The notes beneath the pieces are model-generated. The model made no database searches and had not been told where the DNA came from. It saw only the letters and a list, made by a program, of their open reading frames with translations. DNA of 64,000 nucleotides from Lentisphaerae bacterium RIFOXYA12_64_32. Its GTDB lineage: Bacteria > Verrucomicrobiota > Lentisphaeria > Oligosphaerales > YB12-FULL-65-16. Positions 51,387 through 61,434 of this stretch are shown piece by piece. Each line of letters starts with the position of its first letter. Positions within the stretch are counted from its first letter, which is position 1. A program made the position numbers and the translations under genes. Location: contig MHBL01000055.1 of the NCBI GenBank assembly GCA_001803235.1, positions 2,415 to 66,414 on the forward strand, written 5' to 3'.

Positions 51387-54300
51387 ATGCTGAAAGGCCG
51401 TTTGCTCGTGATTCTCCTGGGCATGCCAGTGCTGCTTGGCGCCGCGGGAGTGTATCGGGAAGTCCCGATGGCGGAGAAGCTGAAAGACAAAGACCTGACT
51501 TTTTCCGTGACCTTTGACACACGCGGCGTGAACGCGGATCTTGCCAAGGGGGACCCGATTTCCACCACCATGAAGGACGTGGCATTGGGGCTCCGAGGAT
51601 GCGTCGGCTTCGACACCCAGCAGGGCTTCAAGCCGGAGCCCGGCGAAGACCTGAAGTTTGACGCACTGGGCAACGCCTCGCCCCACGAGGGCAGTATGAC
51701 CCTGTGGGTGAACGCACTGGGGTACACACCCGGCGATGAGACGACCGACGGCCAGAAGCGCGGCAACATTGCCTTGCTCCACATGCTATTCAAGCAGGAC
51801 TCCCGCCATATCGAATACCAGCTCTATGAATATGGCGATACGGTCTATTTTGACTGGCGCAGTTCCGAACCGCCGCAAGGGTGGGGCCAAGTTGGACGGG
51901 TACAGGTCTCCCGGAAAGGGATCAAGAGGAACCAATGGCACCAACTCGCCGTCACGTGGACCGCCAGGAAACTGGCAATCTACCTGAATGGCGAACCTGC
52001 CGGAGAGGCCATGCTGCCGGACAAGGCCGACAAGACCAGCGGACTGATTCCGGACGCGAGGGACTCCTTCATTGGCGTCAAGAGCCGCTTCTATGAAGAC
52101 AACCACACCTGGGACGTCGCGGTCGATGACCTGAAAATCTTCTCCCGGGCCTGCTCGCCGTTGGAGATCAAGAATCAGTATGCGCGACTCCTGCTGGACC
52201 AGTCCGCCGCCACAGTCCAGGCCTATGACGTGAAACTGAATGGAGTGAACACCGGGCCGATTGACAAACTCGATCGGCTGGAAGCCGAACTTGATTTCTC
52301 GGCCTTGCCAGAGGCGGACCTGGCCCTCCTGACTCAGGGCAAGCTGGCCATGGATTACCGCTTGACTCGAGGGGATAAGACCATTGCCAGCGGCCAATGG
52401 ACTTTTTCCCGGAACAGCGAATGCAGAATCATCGAAGGCGTCGACCAGCCGGGAACGTATCGTCTGGAGACCAGTCTGGGCGGAAAGGACAAGGTGAGCG
52501 CTTCCATTGTCCGGCCCGACCTGTCCTTTGCCGGGAACGGCGTTGGCGCCGAGGATGTCGTGCCGGATATCTGGCAGGATTTTGCGGTGCAGGACCACTC
52601 GGTCACGCTCTGGAACCGTGTGTACCAATTCGGGGATGGCCCCCTGCCCACGGAGGTCAGCGCCTACGGCAAGTCATTGCTGGAGGCTTGTCCTCGACTC
52701 ATCGTTGAAACACCCCGGGGCATGGCGGAGATCAGCTACCAGGCCGGGCCGACACACCGCAGCAATTGCACGGTGACCTTCACCGGGACCGGCAAGGCGG
52801 CGGATTTCACGCTGGACTATGCAACCACGGTCGAGTTCGACGGCATGATCAAGTGTGATTTCACCATCAAGGGCAGTCCGGAGATCAAGTCGATGCGGCT
52901 GGACTGGCGTGTTCGGGCGGACGTCTGCCAGTACCTGCTGACGCCGCTCCTGCAGGAGGGCCAGGGTCCGGAATTCGAGTTCCCGTATCCGACCGGCGGC
53001 GGCTGGCTGACGGTTACCCAGCTCTGGCTGGTTTCCGAGGACAAGGGCGGTTTCGCCTATGCCATGCCGCATGACGCCAACTGGGTCTATGACCCGGCGC
53101 GGCCGGTGTTCTTTGTCAACAAGGCCAGCGGGCAGTGCTCGGTCACCATGGTCACGAACGCGGTGAAACTGCCGGAGAGTACGTCCTATCAAGCCCTGTT
53201 CATCGCGACGCCGACCCGGCCGCTGCCGATACGCAACCGCCTCATCCGTTTCGGCGACAGCAGTCGGAGCGATACCCCGCACCTAAGCATGAACGGCGGC
53301 GAAGGCTTGACCGGCGTTTTCACGTATGAGCCGCACGAGTCCGATCTGGCGTGCCGCCTGAAGAGCAAGGTTCCCAACACGGTGTCGGTATACGGTGCCG
53401 CCAACTCGCTGACCGATGCCAGCGATATCGCCGTGTATTTCAGGAAATACTGGGACATTCCGGGAGACTACATCTACAAGATGTCGTATCTCAAACCCTT
53501 GGGCGACGGCAAGTATGAAACGGAATATCACTTCACGGTGCCCGCCTGCAACGCTGGCATGATCAACGATTACTACTTGGGCAACATCAAGAAGCTTCTG
53601 GCGCACCCCTACGGCGACCGCGTCTGGCAGATCTACTACGACCTGTGCGGGTCAAATCTATGCGGCAATGAAACGCACGGCTGCGCTTTCAAGGACAACT
53701 TTGGCCGCACCATCAAGACCTTTGCGCTGCTGAGCAAACGCAAGCTGGTAGAACGCACCGTCCGCTTCTGCCATGCCCAACACCGGACGGTCATGTTGCA
53801 CGCCCAGCGCTCCTACATGCCATTCCTGCATGGCCTGGCGGACTACTTCTTCCCAGGCGAACAGCACAACACCTTGTTACAGCGCAATCCATTCGGGTAT
53901 ACGGACGAACTCTCCGATGCCATCTACCGCAGTGAGTACAACCGCAATGTGCTGGGCACCGGAGTGATCTTCCTGCCCGCCCTGGGGCAGGCGAATGTGG
54001 ACTATTTCAAACCGGCGGCGTTCCCCTATACCGAAGCCATGCTGGCCATGCTCCTGTCCCACGACGTGGAGACGTGCCAGGACTACGCGGCCGGGGCGCC
54101 CGTCCAAACGGTGTGGGACGCCCTGGAGAAGTATGGTGTCCAGTCGCCCGAGACCCGCGTACACCTCTACTACAACCAGCAGGAGATCACCAGTTCCCAG
54201 GCCGACGTCCGCGTCACCTGGTACGAATGCCCGGAAAAGCGGCGCGTGCTGATCTTGGCCAACAAGGACATCCGGCCGCGCAACGCCACCCTTGATGTCG

Positions 54301-54866
54301 GCAGAATCGCGCCGGGTGATTTCGCCGCGCGCGAGGAATATATCGGCGCCGACATCAACGTCGTCGCCGGCAAGTTCAACATCAAGGTCCCGTCGCGGTC
54401 TTTCCGCATCGTGGCCTTCCCGCCGAAAGCCTTCTATCCGGTACAGGACGAGATAGGCACGGTCTGGGGATCGTGGAAAGCGCCCGAGTCCAAGAGCGAG
54501 TTCACGCGCGACGACCAGGTCGGGCGAAGCAGTCCGGGCAGCCTGAAGATGCAGGCACAGGGAAGTTGCTGTTTCACAAAGAGCTTCCCTGCTCAGCCCG
54601 GACGCACGTACCGCGCCACCGTGTACGCGAAGCGGGAGGCCGCCGGTTCGGTTAAGGTCGCATTCCAGGGAAAGAACGACGCGAATGAATTCCTGGTGCC
54701 GCCGCAGAGCGCCCAGGCGGCGGTCGGCGTGGACTGGCAGAAGCTCGAACTGCGCTTTACGGTTCCGAACGCTGAAGCCTGGGCGAAATGCCGCCTCCTG
54801 CTTGTCACCCTGAGCGGCGACGACGGAACCATCTGGTTCGACGATTTCACCATGACGGAGGAGTGA
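51387..54866 (+). CDS. Exported LamG / DUF6067-like / CBM protein
   Basis: A 1159-residue protein with a signal peptide (KGRLLVILLGMPVLLGAAG). Residues about 30-270 are LamG-like (GSMTLWVNALGYTPG, NQWHQLAVTWTARKLAIYLNGEPAG, VDDLKIFSRACSPLEI). The middle (about 370-990) resembles DUF6067-type glycoside-hydrolase-like proteins (DLSFAGNGVGAEDVVPDIW, LWNRVYQFGDGPLPTEVSA, GGGWLTVTQLWLVSEDKGGF). The C-terminal ~135 residues form a CBM-like domain similar to the upstream 186-residue protein (RSSPGSLKMQAQ, PGRTYRATVYAKRE, WFDDFTM). It is probably an extracellular glycan-active enzyme. The catalytic residues are not identifiable by eye. Confidence 0.75.
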   Translation: MLKGRLLVILLGMPVLLGAAGVYREVPMAEKLKDKDLTFSVTFDTRGVNADLAKGDPISTTMKDVALGLRGCVGFDTQQGFKPEPGEDLKFDALGNASPHEGSMTLWVNALGYTPGDETTDGQKRGNIALLHMLFKQDSRHIEYQLYEYGDTVYFDWRSSEPPQGWGQVGRVQVSRKGIKRNQWHQLAVTWTARKLAIYLNGEPAGEAMLPDKADKTSGLIPDARDSFIGVKSRFYEDNHTWDVAVDDLKIFSRACSPLEIKNQYARLLLDQSAATVQAYDVKLNGVNTGPIDKLDRLEAELDFSALPEADLALLTQGKLAMDYRLTRGDKTIASGQWTFSRNSECRIIEGVDQPGTYRLETSLGGKDKVSASIVRPDLSFAGNGVGAEDVVPDIWQDFAVQDHSVTLWNRVYQFGDGPLPTEVSAYGKSLLEACPRLIVETPRGMAEISYQAGPTHRSNCTVTFTGTGKAADFTLDYATTVEFDGMIKCDFTIKGSPEIKSMRLDWRVRADVCQYLLTPLLQEGQGPEFEFPYPTGGGWLTVTQLWLVSEDKGGFAYAMPHDANWVYDPARPVFFVNKASGQCSVTMVTNAVKLPESTSYQALFIATPTRPLPIRNRLIRFGDSSRSDTPHLSMNGGEGLTGVFTYEPHESDLACRLKSKVPNTVSVYGAANSLTDASDIAVYFRKYWDIPGDYIYKMSYLKPLGDGKYETEYHFTVPACNAGMINDYYLGNIKKLLAHPYGDRVWQIYYDLCGSNLCGNETHGCAFKDNFGRTIKTFALLSKRKLVERTVRFCHAQHRTVMLHAQRSYMPFLHGLADYFFPGEQHNTLLQRNPFGYTDELSDAIYRSEYNRNVLGTGVIFLPALGQANVDYFKPAAFPYTEAMLAMLLSHDVETCQDYAAGAPVQTVWDALEKYGVQSPETRVHLYYNQQEITSSQADVRVTWYECPEKRRVLILANKDIRPRNATLDVGRIAPGDFAAREEYIGADINVVAGKFNIKVPSRSFRIVAFPPKAFYPVQDEIGTVWGSWKAPESKSEFTRDDQVGRSSPGSLKMQAQGSCCFTKSFPAQPGRTYRATVYAKREAAGSVKVAFQGKNDANEFLVPPQSAQAAVGVDWQKLELRFTVPNAEAWAKCRLLLVTLSGDDGTIWFDDFTMTEE

Positions 54867-55081
54867 CAGGAAAGGCGACGGCTTTCCGAGCGGAGGAGGG
54901 GGATACCCTCAAGGCAGACAGATATGCGTAAAACCTGGGGTGCGTCGGTAAGGATGGGCACCCGCCCAACCGCGAGTTGCGGCCCCGAATCACGCCCGGC
55001 ATGGGCGTACACCGGCAGGCTCTCAGTCTCGCACTTCGGCGTGTGACCTGCTCGGTGCGCAGCACAAATAGGAGACACCTG

Positions 55082-55984
55082 ATGCCGTCACGGGAAAGTC
55101 GCGAGTACTTACAGGAATTGCGTCGGAGGCCGGCGTTCGGCGCCGTGGGCAACGAGTTCAACCTCGACGGACTGCGCCAGGGCATGGCGACGCGCCAAGC
55201 GCCCGCCAACAGCGACGTCAAATGTATCCAGAGGCAGATTAACGGCATGCTCTGTGAATGGGTCATGGCGCCCGGCGCCGACCCTGATCTGCGGCTTCTG
55301 TATCTGCACGGTGGTGGCTATGTTTCCGGTTCAGGCGCAAGTTACCTTCCCCTGGCTGCCGACATTTCGGCGGCGGCAAAGTGCGCCGTCCTCCTGCCCG
55401 ACTATCGGCTCGCGCCGGAACACCGCTTCCCAGCGGCGATTGAGGATTGCGTCTGCGCCCACGAGTGGATGCTCGCATCCGGGCCGAACGGCCCGGCGCC
55501 TGCCAAGGCAACGTTCATTGCCGGGGATTCGGCCGGCGGCGGCTTGACCCTGGCGACGCTACTGGCGCTGCGAGACCGCCATCGGCCACTGCCGGTAGCG
55601 GCTATGCCCCTGTCGGCTTCGACTGATCTGACGCTGGCCAGTGAATCAATGCGGTCCGAAGACGATCCCATCTGTAGTGCACGGTGCATGCCGGTGTTCG
55701 TGGACCTCTATCTTGGGGGGGCGGATCGCCGCAACCCGCTCGCATCGCCGGTATTTGGCGATTACACCGGCATCCCGCCCCTGCTGATCCAGGTCGGCGA
55801 GCATGAGATGCTTCGTGACGATAGCGTTCGCGTGGCGGCCAAGGCCCGATCTGACGGGGTTGAGGTGACGCTCGAAGTCTGGCCGGGCATGGTCCATGTG
55901 TTTCAGATCCGCGGGCTCCCCGAAAGCCGGGAGGCCATTGAGCACATGGCCGGCTTCATGGAGTCGTGCCTGGCCCGCCGATGA
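55082..55984 (+). CDS. Alpha/beta hydrolase, hormone-sensitive-lipase (HSL) family
   Basis: About 300 residues from the ATG at 55082 with AGGAGA upstream; an ATG-less extension further left is ignored. Family hallmarks are complete: oxyanion-hole motif YLHGGGYVSG, nucleophile elbow AGDSAGGG (Ser), an acidic residue in the LLIQVGEHEMLRDD segment, and His in GMVHVFQI. HSL-family enzymes hydrolyse short acyl esters, such as acetyl groups on sugars. No signal peptide, so it is cytoplasmic. It may deacylate imported glycan fragments (inference). Confidence 0.9.
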   Translation: MPSRESREYLQELRRRPAFGAVGNEFNLDGLRQGMATRQAPANSDVKCIQRQINGMLCEWVMAPGADPDLRLLYLHGGGYVSGSGASYLPLAADISAAAKCAVLLPDYRLAPEHRFPAAIEDCVCAHEWMLASGPNGPAPAKATFIAGDSAGGGLTLATLLALRDRHRPLPVAAMPLSASTDLTLASESMRSEDDPICSARCMPVFVDLYLGGADRRNPLASPVFGDYTGIPPLLIQVGEHEMLRDDSVRVAAKARSDGVEVTLEVWPGMVHVFQIRGLPESREAIEHMAGFMESCLARR

Positions 55985-56099
55985 CGACGAACCGCACACC
56001 TCGCACTTCCTGCGCGATGTCGGCTGCCACGCCCGGGCGTTGAGTATGCGGAGTCCCGCAGAGTGACACGGTGGAACAACCGCCCTACGGAGAGCAAAC

Positions 56100-59000
56100 A
56101 TGAATAGAACCGCAATGGCCTTCATGAACCTGCGCGTCGTCTCAACCCTCCTGGGACTCGCCATTGTCACGGCTCAGGCGGGGGTTATCATCGACGAACC
56201 ATTCAAGACTGACGCGAAACTGCCGAGCCATTGCAGCATCGACGCCGGCGTCCTGAAGATCAGCGCCAATGGGAATGGCGTGTGCACGTACAACGTTGCC
56301 GACAACCTGGTGTGCGCCCGGTTCGTTCTCGCATTCAAGGCCCGGCAGGTGGCCGTCCCGGCTTCCGACCACCATTTCGGCGTGCTCTTGATCGGGGCCA
56401 ACGGAAAGAGGCTGATGCTCTACGCGCGCGCTGACGCCCTGAACCGGTGCCTGCCCGACAGGTACAACGAGACGATCGGCCCGATCTCGCCCGCCCTGAC
56501 GGTCGGGCCTGATGCGCCATGGACGGAGTTCAGAGTCCTCGTCGACGGCCAGTTCGTTGAGGCGAATATCGACGGGAAGCTGGTCGGCAGCTTCACGGCC
56601 GAGGAAGGCGACGTGCCGCCGGTGGCAGGCATCAGCTTCTACAGCCACAATCTGGACATTGAGGTGTCTTCTTGCCGAGCCGAATCCTTGGCCGAGGGGG
56701 CGGGAGAACCGGTCGTCTCGGGAAGCGGCGGACCGCCGGACTTCTACGCCAACTTCGACGGCGCCACAGACGCAAGCTCCGCTGTCGGGGAGGCCATACG
56801 CCCGAGCAAGGAGTCGAGCATTTCTTACGTGGATGGGGTGAAGGGCAGGGCTGTGTTCGCAGGTAATGCAGTGCCGACGGATGCCGACGGGAGGAAGTCG
56901 CCGCCGCTGCTCCAGTACGACGCCGGCACGCTGTTCAGCAGCCAGGGCGGCACCGTCTCCTTCTGGTTCCAGCCCAATCGCGACGGCATGGCGGATCGCG
57001 GCTGGCGCTCGCTGCTCACCGGGCAGAATGCCGACGGCAAGACGAAGCTGAATGTCTGGCTGTGGGAATGGCTTCGGGTCGACCTGCCGCGCAAGGAGAT
57101 GGCCCCGGTGGCGATCAACCGGCGGATGCGCGACTACGCCTTCAAGGGCGACTGGATCCACATCGCGCTTGCCTGGGAAGCCAGCGGCTGGACCCGGCTC
57201 TACGTCGACGGGATCCCGTACCGGCACGGCGGCAGTGCGTGGGAACTGACGTCGCGGTTCACGAACCTCGATCTGGACTGCATCAAGACCGTGTGTGTCG
57301 GCTCGGGTGCGGACATCCCGACGGAGCGAAACGCGGATGGCGCCGTCGACGAACTGAAGATCTACCGGCGCCCCATCGCCGAGGACGAGGTCGTCCGCGA
57401 GTACCGCAGCGTCATGCCCGTGGACGTCATCCTCGACCGCGCGGTCCTGTTCGCCGGGATGGACGAGAAACTCGAACTGCTCCTGGCGCCAGGCGGCACC
57501 TATGCGCGGCCCGCCGTGGGTAGCATTGCCCCGACTCCGGCGACCGTCGCTATCGCGATGGAGTTCTGCGAGAACGAATCCGGGAAGAGCCTGCTCTCGA
57601 ATAACCGCGCCGCGACGGTCAATGCCCCCCAGAAGCTGGAGTTCCCCGTGGGGCGCCTGAACGCGGGCGTTTACCGGCTGAAGTGCAGAGTGTCCCGGGA
57701 CGGCGCTACGGTGCAGAAGTCCTTCCTCGTTTCGGTGTACAACCCGCAGCCGGCCCTGCCGCCGACCGATGCCGGGCTCACGACCGGTGCGCCGCTCTTC
57801 ATTAAGGACTTTGCCGTCGAGGACGACTCGGGCGTGCTGCGCGAAGGACAGTGCACAGTGAAGAGTTCGACCTTGGGACGCTACCTCGAGGCCGGCGCCA
57901 ACAACGGCGACCGGATCGGGTTCGAGATCGCGTTCCCGGAAACCGCACGCAACGGCAAGCCGGTCCTGCTTCAGATCGACTGGCCCGACGACGTGCCCCG
58001 GTCCATGGGTTTGTACATGTACCCGAAGACGACCTCCGCGCAGCACCGGGACCGGCTCGAGGGCGGCATCCAGAGCGGGAACGAATACCCGCTCACGGGA
58101 AAGATGCAGAGCACGAAATACCTGTTCTACCCGGGCTTGGACAGCTACCTGTTCGAGGCCAGGACCATGATCAAGGGTTACCCGGCCGCGCTCGCCAAGG
58201 TCACGATCCTGCCGCTCGACGGCGACCGGTTCCCGAAGCTGAAGATCGAGTACCCGCACGGCATGCCGCACCGGGCCCTGGGGCACATGGACGAGGACCA
58301 GACCGTCGATTTCATGCTCAACTATGACGACGCGAAGGAGCGCGCCAGCATCCAGCGCGTCGAGAAGGTCCTGGACCGGTGGTGCGACTACTTCGACTAC
58401 ACCGGGCAGAATGCGGTGTCGTACCCGATCCTGCGCTACGACTACACGTTCTGCCCCCAGGCCGGAGTCTACGGCAACGGCTGCCTGCCGTTCAGGAACG
58501 GGCAGGTGCCGGCGTTCATCGAGATGCTCAACGCGCGGGGCATGAGCTTCATCGCGATCGTGAACCTTTACACCCTGCCCGACCTGACCAAGACGCCGGA
58601 CCGGAAGGACGAGTTCGTCAGGAAGGACCTCTTCTCGATCAGTTCGGCAGGCAAGCTGCCCCAATCGGCCGAGTGGCCCAAACCGAATCTCCTGAACCCC
58701 GAGGTGAAGGGAATGCTCCTCTGGCACATCACGGACCTGGCCGCGAGGTACGGCACTCTCCCCGGGCTCGACGGCATTGAGATCTGGGCCGGGATCCTAA
58801 GCCTCGGCCTGAACGACGGCTACAGCGACGCCACCGTCGCGAGCTTCACCCAGGAGACGGGTGTTCAGGTTCCCCAAGACCCGGCGGGCAAGTTCAAGTC
58901 GCGCTTCGCGTTCCTGACCGGGCCGGCCAAGGACAAGTGGCTGAGATGGCGTGCAGACAAGACCACCGGACTCATCCGCGAGATCGAAACTGCGGTCCAT

Positions 59001-60566
59001 GCGGTGAACCCCCAATTGAAGCTCTACATCAACATCATGGGCAAGCCGTTGTGCGGCAGCACCGAGGACGAGACCTCGGAGGGCTTGGACACGAAGGCGT
59101 GCGTCTACGAGAACGCCGGACTCGACATCGACGCCATCGCCGCGCTCCCGGACGTGTATGTGGTCCCGACCCGGCACTCGACGAGCTATCGCTGGGAGAT
59201 GTTCTGGGCCCACCCGGAATCCACCGTCGACGAGACCATCTACGACGTTGCGAAGTTCGCGCCGTTCAGCAAGAGCGGCATCGCCTACTCGAACACTTAT
59301 CCCACCTATTACGAGAGCTTTAGGAAGTCCCTCAAGCAGGATGTTTACAATGCGTATTTCCAGAACGCGGACATCAAGCCGTTCGGGCGCTACTTCCTCA
59401 AGGAGTTGGTCTACTCCGTCGCTATTCTTGACTCGCAGCGGATCCTGATCGGCGCACAGCCGCTCGGGTCCTGGGGGCGCGACGAGGAGATGCGCGAGTT
59501 CGCCAAGGCGTACTGCGCCTTGCCGGCGCTCCCGTTCAAGGACGTCGAGGGCATGAGAGACCCGGTCACGGCGCGATACCTCAACACTGCAAACGGCACG
59601 TATGCCTACCTGGCGAACCTGCTGTGGAGCGACGCCAACGCCGGACTGACCCTCGCGCCCACCGCCCAAGTCACAGACCTCTCAACCGGCGAGTCTCTCA
59701 GCGCCGACGCGGAAGGGAGCATCAAGATCGAGTTGAAGCCATACCAGTTGCGCTCGTTCCGGATCGCTGGCGGCGACGTCAAGGTCGCCAAGCAGGTCGT
59801 GTCGATCCCGGACGCCGTGGCCGCCTTCTACAAGACCAAACTGAGCGAACTCCGCACGGCCATGGACGCGGTCGCCAAGTCCGGCGAGGACACGGCCAAG
59901 TACAAGTCGCGCATCGACCAGATCCAGACGGCCCTGGACGCCGGGCAATACGGCGAGGCGCACCGGCTCGCGTTCTCCAAGCGCATGAACTCGCTGCTCA
60001 AGGTCAAGCAGATGGCGGTCGACGGCTTCCTGAAACAGCAGATGACGATGATCGCGGCAAGCCGGTACGCGGTGAAATGCGGCGGCGAGGCGTACGTCTT
60101 CTACCGCTCGAAATCCGGCACGCTGTTCTTCCCGGACCAGAGCTTCGCGAATGGCAACTACGGGTACGACGGCACCCACCAGAACGTCGTGCGCAATGTC
60201 GACAAGGTCAAGAGCGAGGACGATCCTGAGATTTTCAGGACCGAGGCGTACAATCTTGACGCGTACCGATTCAAGGTCAAGCCGGGAAAATACGCCGTGA
60301 GGATGTACTTTAAGGCGGGATACGAGCCCGGGTTCAAGCCGGGTGTGTTCGTGATCAACGTGGACATCGAAAAGACACGGGTCCTGAACGGGTGCGATAT
60401 TGTCGCGGCCTGCAACTCCGATTTCGGCGCCGTACTGGTGAAGGAATTCGGAGGTGTCCAGGTCGACGACGGCGTTCTGGATATCGAATTCTCGATTCCT
60501 GAAGGCGTGGACGCCTCCGCCCGGCTCTGCAACGCGATCGAAGTGATTCCGGAGGACGTCAAATGA
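56100..60566 (+). CDS. Giant exported LamG / barrel / malectin protein
   Basis: A 1488-residue protein with a signal peptide ([18 protein letters not shown]). A concanavalin-like region fills about residues 28-195, a second LamG domain about 215-445 ([49 protein letters not shown]). A barrel-like centre at about 725-1060 ([50 protein letters not shown]) suggests a glycoside hydrolase not assigned to a family. The C-terminal ~160 residues match malectin (GGEAYVF..., [44 protein letters not shown]), a di-glucose-binding fold. Its stop overlaps the start of pseudopilin 3 (ATGA), implying coupled translation. Confidence 0.82.
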   Translation: MNRTAMAFMNLRVVSTLLGLAIVTAQAGVIIDEPFKTDAKLPSHCSIDAGVLKISANGNGVCTYNVADNLVCARFVLAFKARQVAVPASDHHFGVLLIGANGKRLMLYARADALNRCLPDRYNETIGPISPALTVGPDAPWTEFRVLVDGQFVEANIDGKLVGSFTAEEGDVPPVAGISFYSHNLDIEVSSCRAESLAEGAGEPVVSGSGGPPDFYANFDGATDASSAVGEAIRPSKESSISYVDGVKGRAVFAGNAVPTDADGRKSPPLLQYDAGTLFSSQGGTVSFWFQPNRDGMADRGWRSLLTGQNADGKTKLNVWLWEWLRVDLPRKEMAPVAINRRMRDYAFKGDWIHIALAWEASGWTRLYVDGIPYRHGGSAWELTSRFTNLDLDCIKTVCVGSGADIPTERNADGAVDELKIYRRPIAEDEVVREYRSVMPVDVILDRAVLFAGMDEKLELLLAPGGTYARPAVGSIAPTPATVAIAMEFCENESGKSLLSNNRAATVNAPQKLEFPVGRLNAGVYRLKCRVSRDGATVQKSFLVSVYNPQPALPPTDAGLTTGAPLFIKDFAVEDDSGVLREGQCTVKSSTLGRYLEAGANNGDRIGFEIAFPETARNGKPVLLQIDWPDDVPRSMGLYMYPKTTSAQHRDRLEGGIQSGNEYPLTGKMQSTKYLFYPGLDSYLFEARTMIKGYPAALAKVTILPLDGDRFPKLKIEYPHGMPHRALGHMDEDQTVDFMLNYDDAKERASIQRVEKVLDRWCDYFDYTGQNAVSYPILRYDYTFCPQAGVYGNGCLPFRNGQVPAFIEMLNARGMSFIAIVNLYTLPDLTKTPDRKDEFVRKDLFSISSAGKLPQSAEWPKPNLLNPEVKGMLLWHITDLAARYGTLPGLDGIEIWAGILSLGLNDGYSDATVASFTQETGVQVPQDPAGKFKSRFAFLTGPAKDKWLRWRADKTTGLIREIETAVHAVNPQLKLYINIMGKPLCGSTEDETSEGLDTKACVYENAGLDIDAIAALPDVYVVPTRHSTSYRWEMFWAHPESTVDETIYDVAKFAPFSKSGIAYSNTYPTYYESFRKSLKQDVYNAYFQNADIKPFGRYFLKELVYSVAILDSQRILIGAQPLGSWGRDEEMREFAKAYCALPALPFKDVEGMRDPVTARYLNTANGTYAYLANLLWSDANAGLTLAPTAQVTDLSTGESLSADAEGSIKIELKPYQLRSFRIAGGDVKVAKQVVSIPDAVAAFYKTKLSELRTAMDAVAKSGEDTAKYKSRIDQIQTALDAGQYGEAHRLAFSKRMNSLLKVKQMAVDGFLKQQMTMIAASRYAVKCGGEAYVFYRSKSGTLFFPDQSFANGNYGYDGTHQNVVRNVDKVKSEDDPEIFRTEAYNLDAYRFKVKPGKYAVRMYFKAGYEPGFKPGVFVINVDIEKTRVLNGCDIVAACNSDFGAVLVKEFGGVQVDDGVLDIEFSIPEGVDASARLCNAIEVIPEDVK

Positions 60567-61291
60567 GGCAGCAAACCGTGAGAGCCATTCAGTTCCCGTC
60601 CCCGTTCGATGCAGGTGGACGTGAGCAACGGGCCGTTCGCGGCACGGCGAGGCTTCGCCGCCGTTTTACGCTCATCGAGTTGCTGGTCGTCATCGCCATC
60701 ATCGGGATCCTTGCATCCCTGCTGCTGCCGGCCCTGGCCAATGCCAAGGACAAGGCGAAGCAGATGACCTGCCTGTCCGGCATGAAGCAACTGGCGGTGG
60801 GGTGCGCCATGTACGAGGACGACAACGGCTACTACCCGGGGACGTGGTGGGATGGGTTGCCGCCGCCGCCCTGGATCGGCACGTGGCGCTACTGGGCGAA
60901 CTACGTCTACCCGCACGTCGGCGACAAGCAGGTGTTCTATTGCCCGAGTTTCACCGCGAAGACTGCACCTACGTATGGCATAGAGAACTCGTACGGCATG
61001 CCCTGGTGGTATTACGGCGCAACCGACGCCTACTTCAAGAAGATGACCTATGGCGTGTCCGGTACCGTGATGATCATGGAGACGTCTTGGGGTGTGCTCG
61101 ATGGGCAGACTTACTTCGCCAGTTGGCTGGCGCCATTCAGTGGCCGGGTCCGGGATCAGCACAATCTCGGCACCAACACGGCGTATGCCGACGGTCACGT
61201 CCAGTGGTCACGGGTGAGCGGTATCCAGCGTCTGGCGTGCGTGCGTTCCGGCACCTGGGGCTGGACCGGCGGCGTACTGCCCGGACCGTGA
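60563..61291 (+). CDS. Pseudopilin 3 (prepilin cleavage site, H-X9-DG)
   Basis: A 242-residue protein whose ATG overlaps the stop codon of the upstream giant gene (ATGA at 60563-60566). The leader is long (~34 residues) before [20 protein letters not shown], then [20 protein letters not shown], and the C-terminal [12 protein letters not shown] (H-X9-DG). Same family as pseudopilins 1 and 2. The overlap strongly ties its expression to one exported protein. If the long leader is real it is unusual for the family; no internal ATG before the motif is obvious. Confidence 0.9.
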   Translation: MRQQTVRAIQFPSPFDAGGREQRAVRGTARLRRRFTLIELLVVIAIIGILASLLLPALANAKDKAKQMTCLSGMKQLAVGCAMYEDDNGYYPGTWWDGLPPPPWIGTWRYWANYVYPHVGDKQVFYCPSFTAKTAPTYGIENSYGMPWWYYGATDAYFKKMTYGVSGTVMIMETSWGVLDGQTYFASWLAPFSGRVRDQHNLGTNTAYADGHVQWSRVSGIQRLACVRSGTWGWTGGVLPGP

Positions 61292-61300
61292 CGGCAGAGC

Positions 61301-61420
61301 GCTTGCGGCGGTCTGGCGTGGGGATGGTGTCTTGCCCGGCGGATCCCGCCTGTCAGGCGGGACCGGGACTGCGACACCACGACGAACGGTGCCGGGGCCG
61401 GATTTACCCGCACAGGTCGC
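61301..61420 (+). repeat. Dispersed repeat R1, copy B (structured)
   Basis: Second copy of R1, matching the minus strand of 14386-14510. The outer stem GGTGTC...GACACC and the CCCGG...CCGGG step are kept. The tip differs (CCCGCCTG/CAGGCGGG here) yet still pairs perfectly. It ends 14 bp before the DUF3604 protein 3 start codon, so it would lie in that gene's leader. Confidence 0.8.
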
Positions 61421-61434
61421 AAAGGAATCACTTC

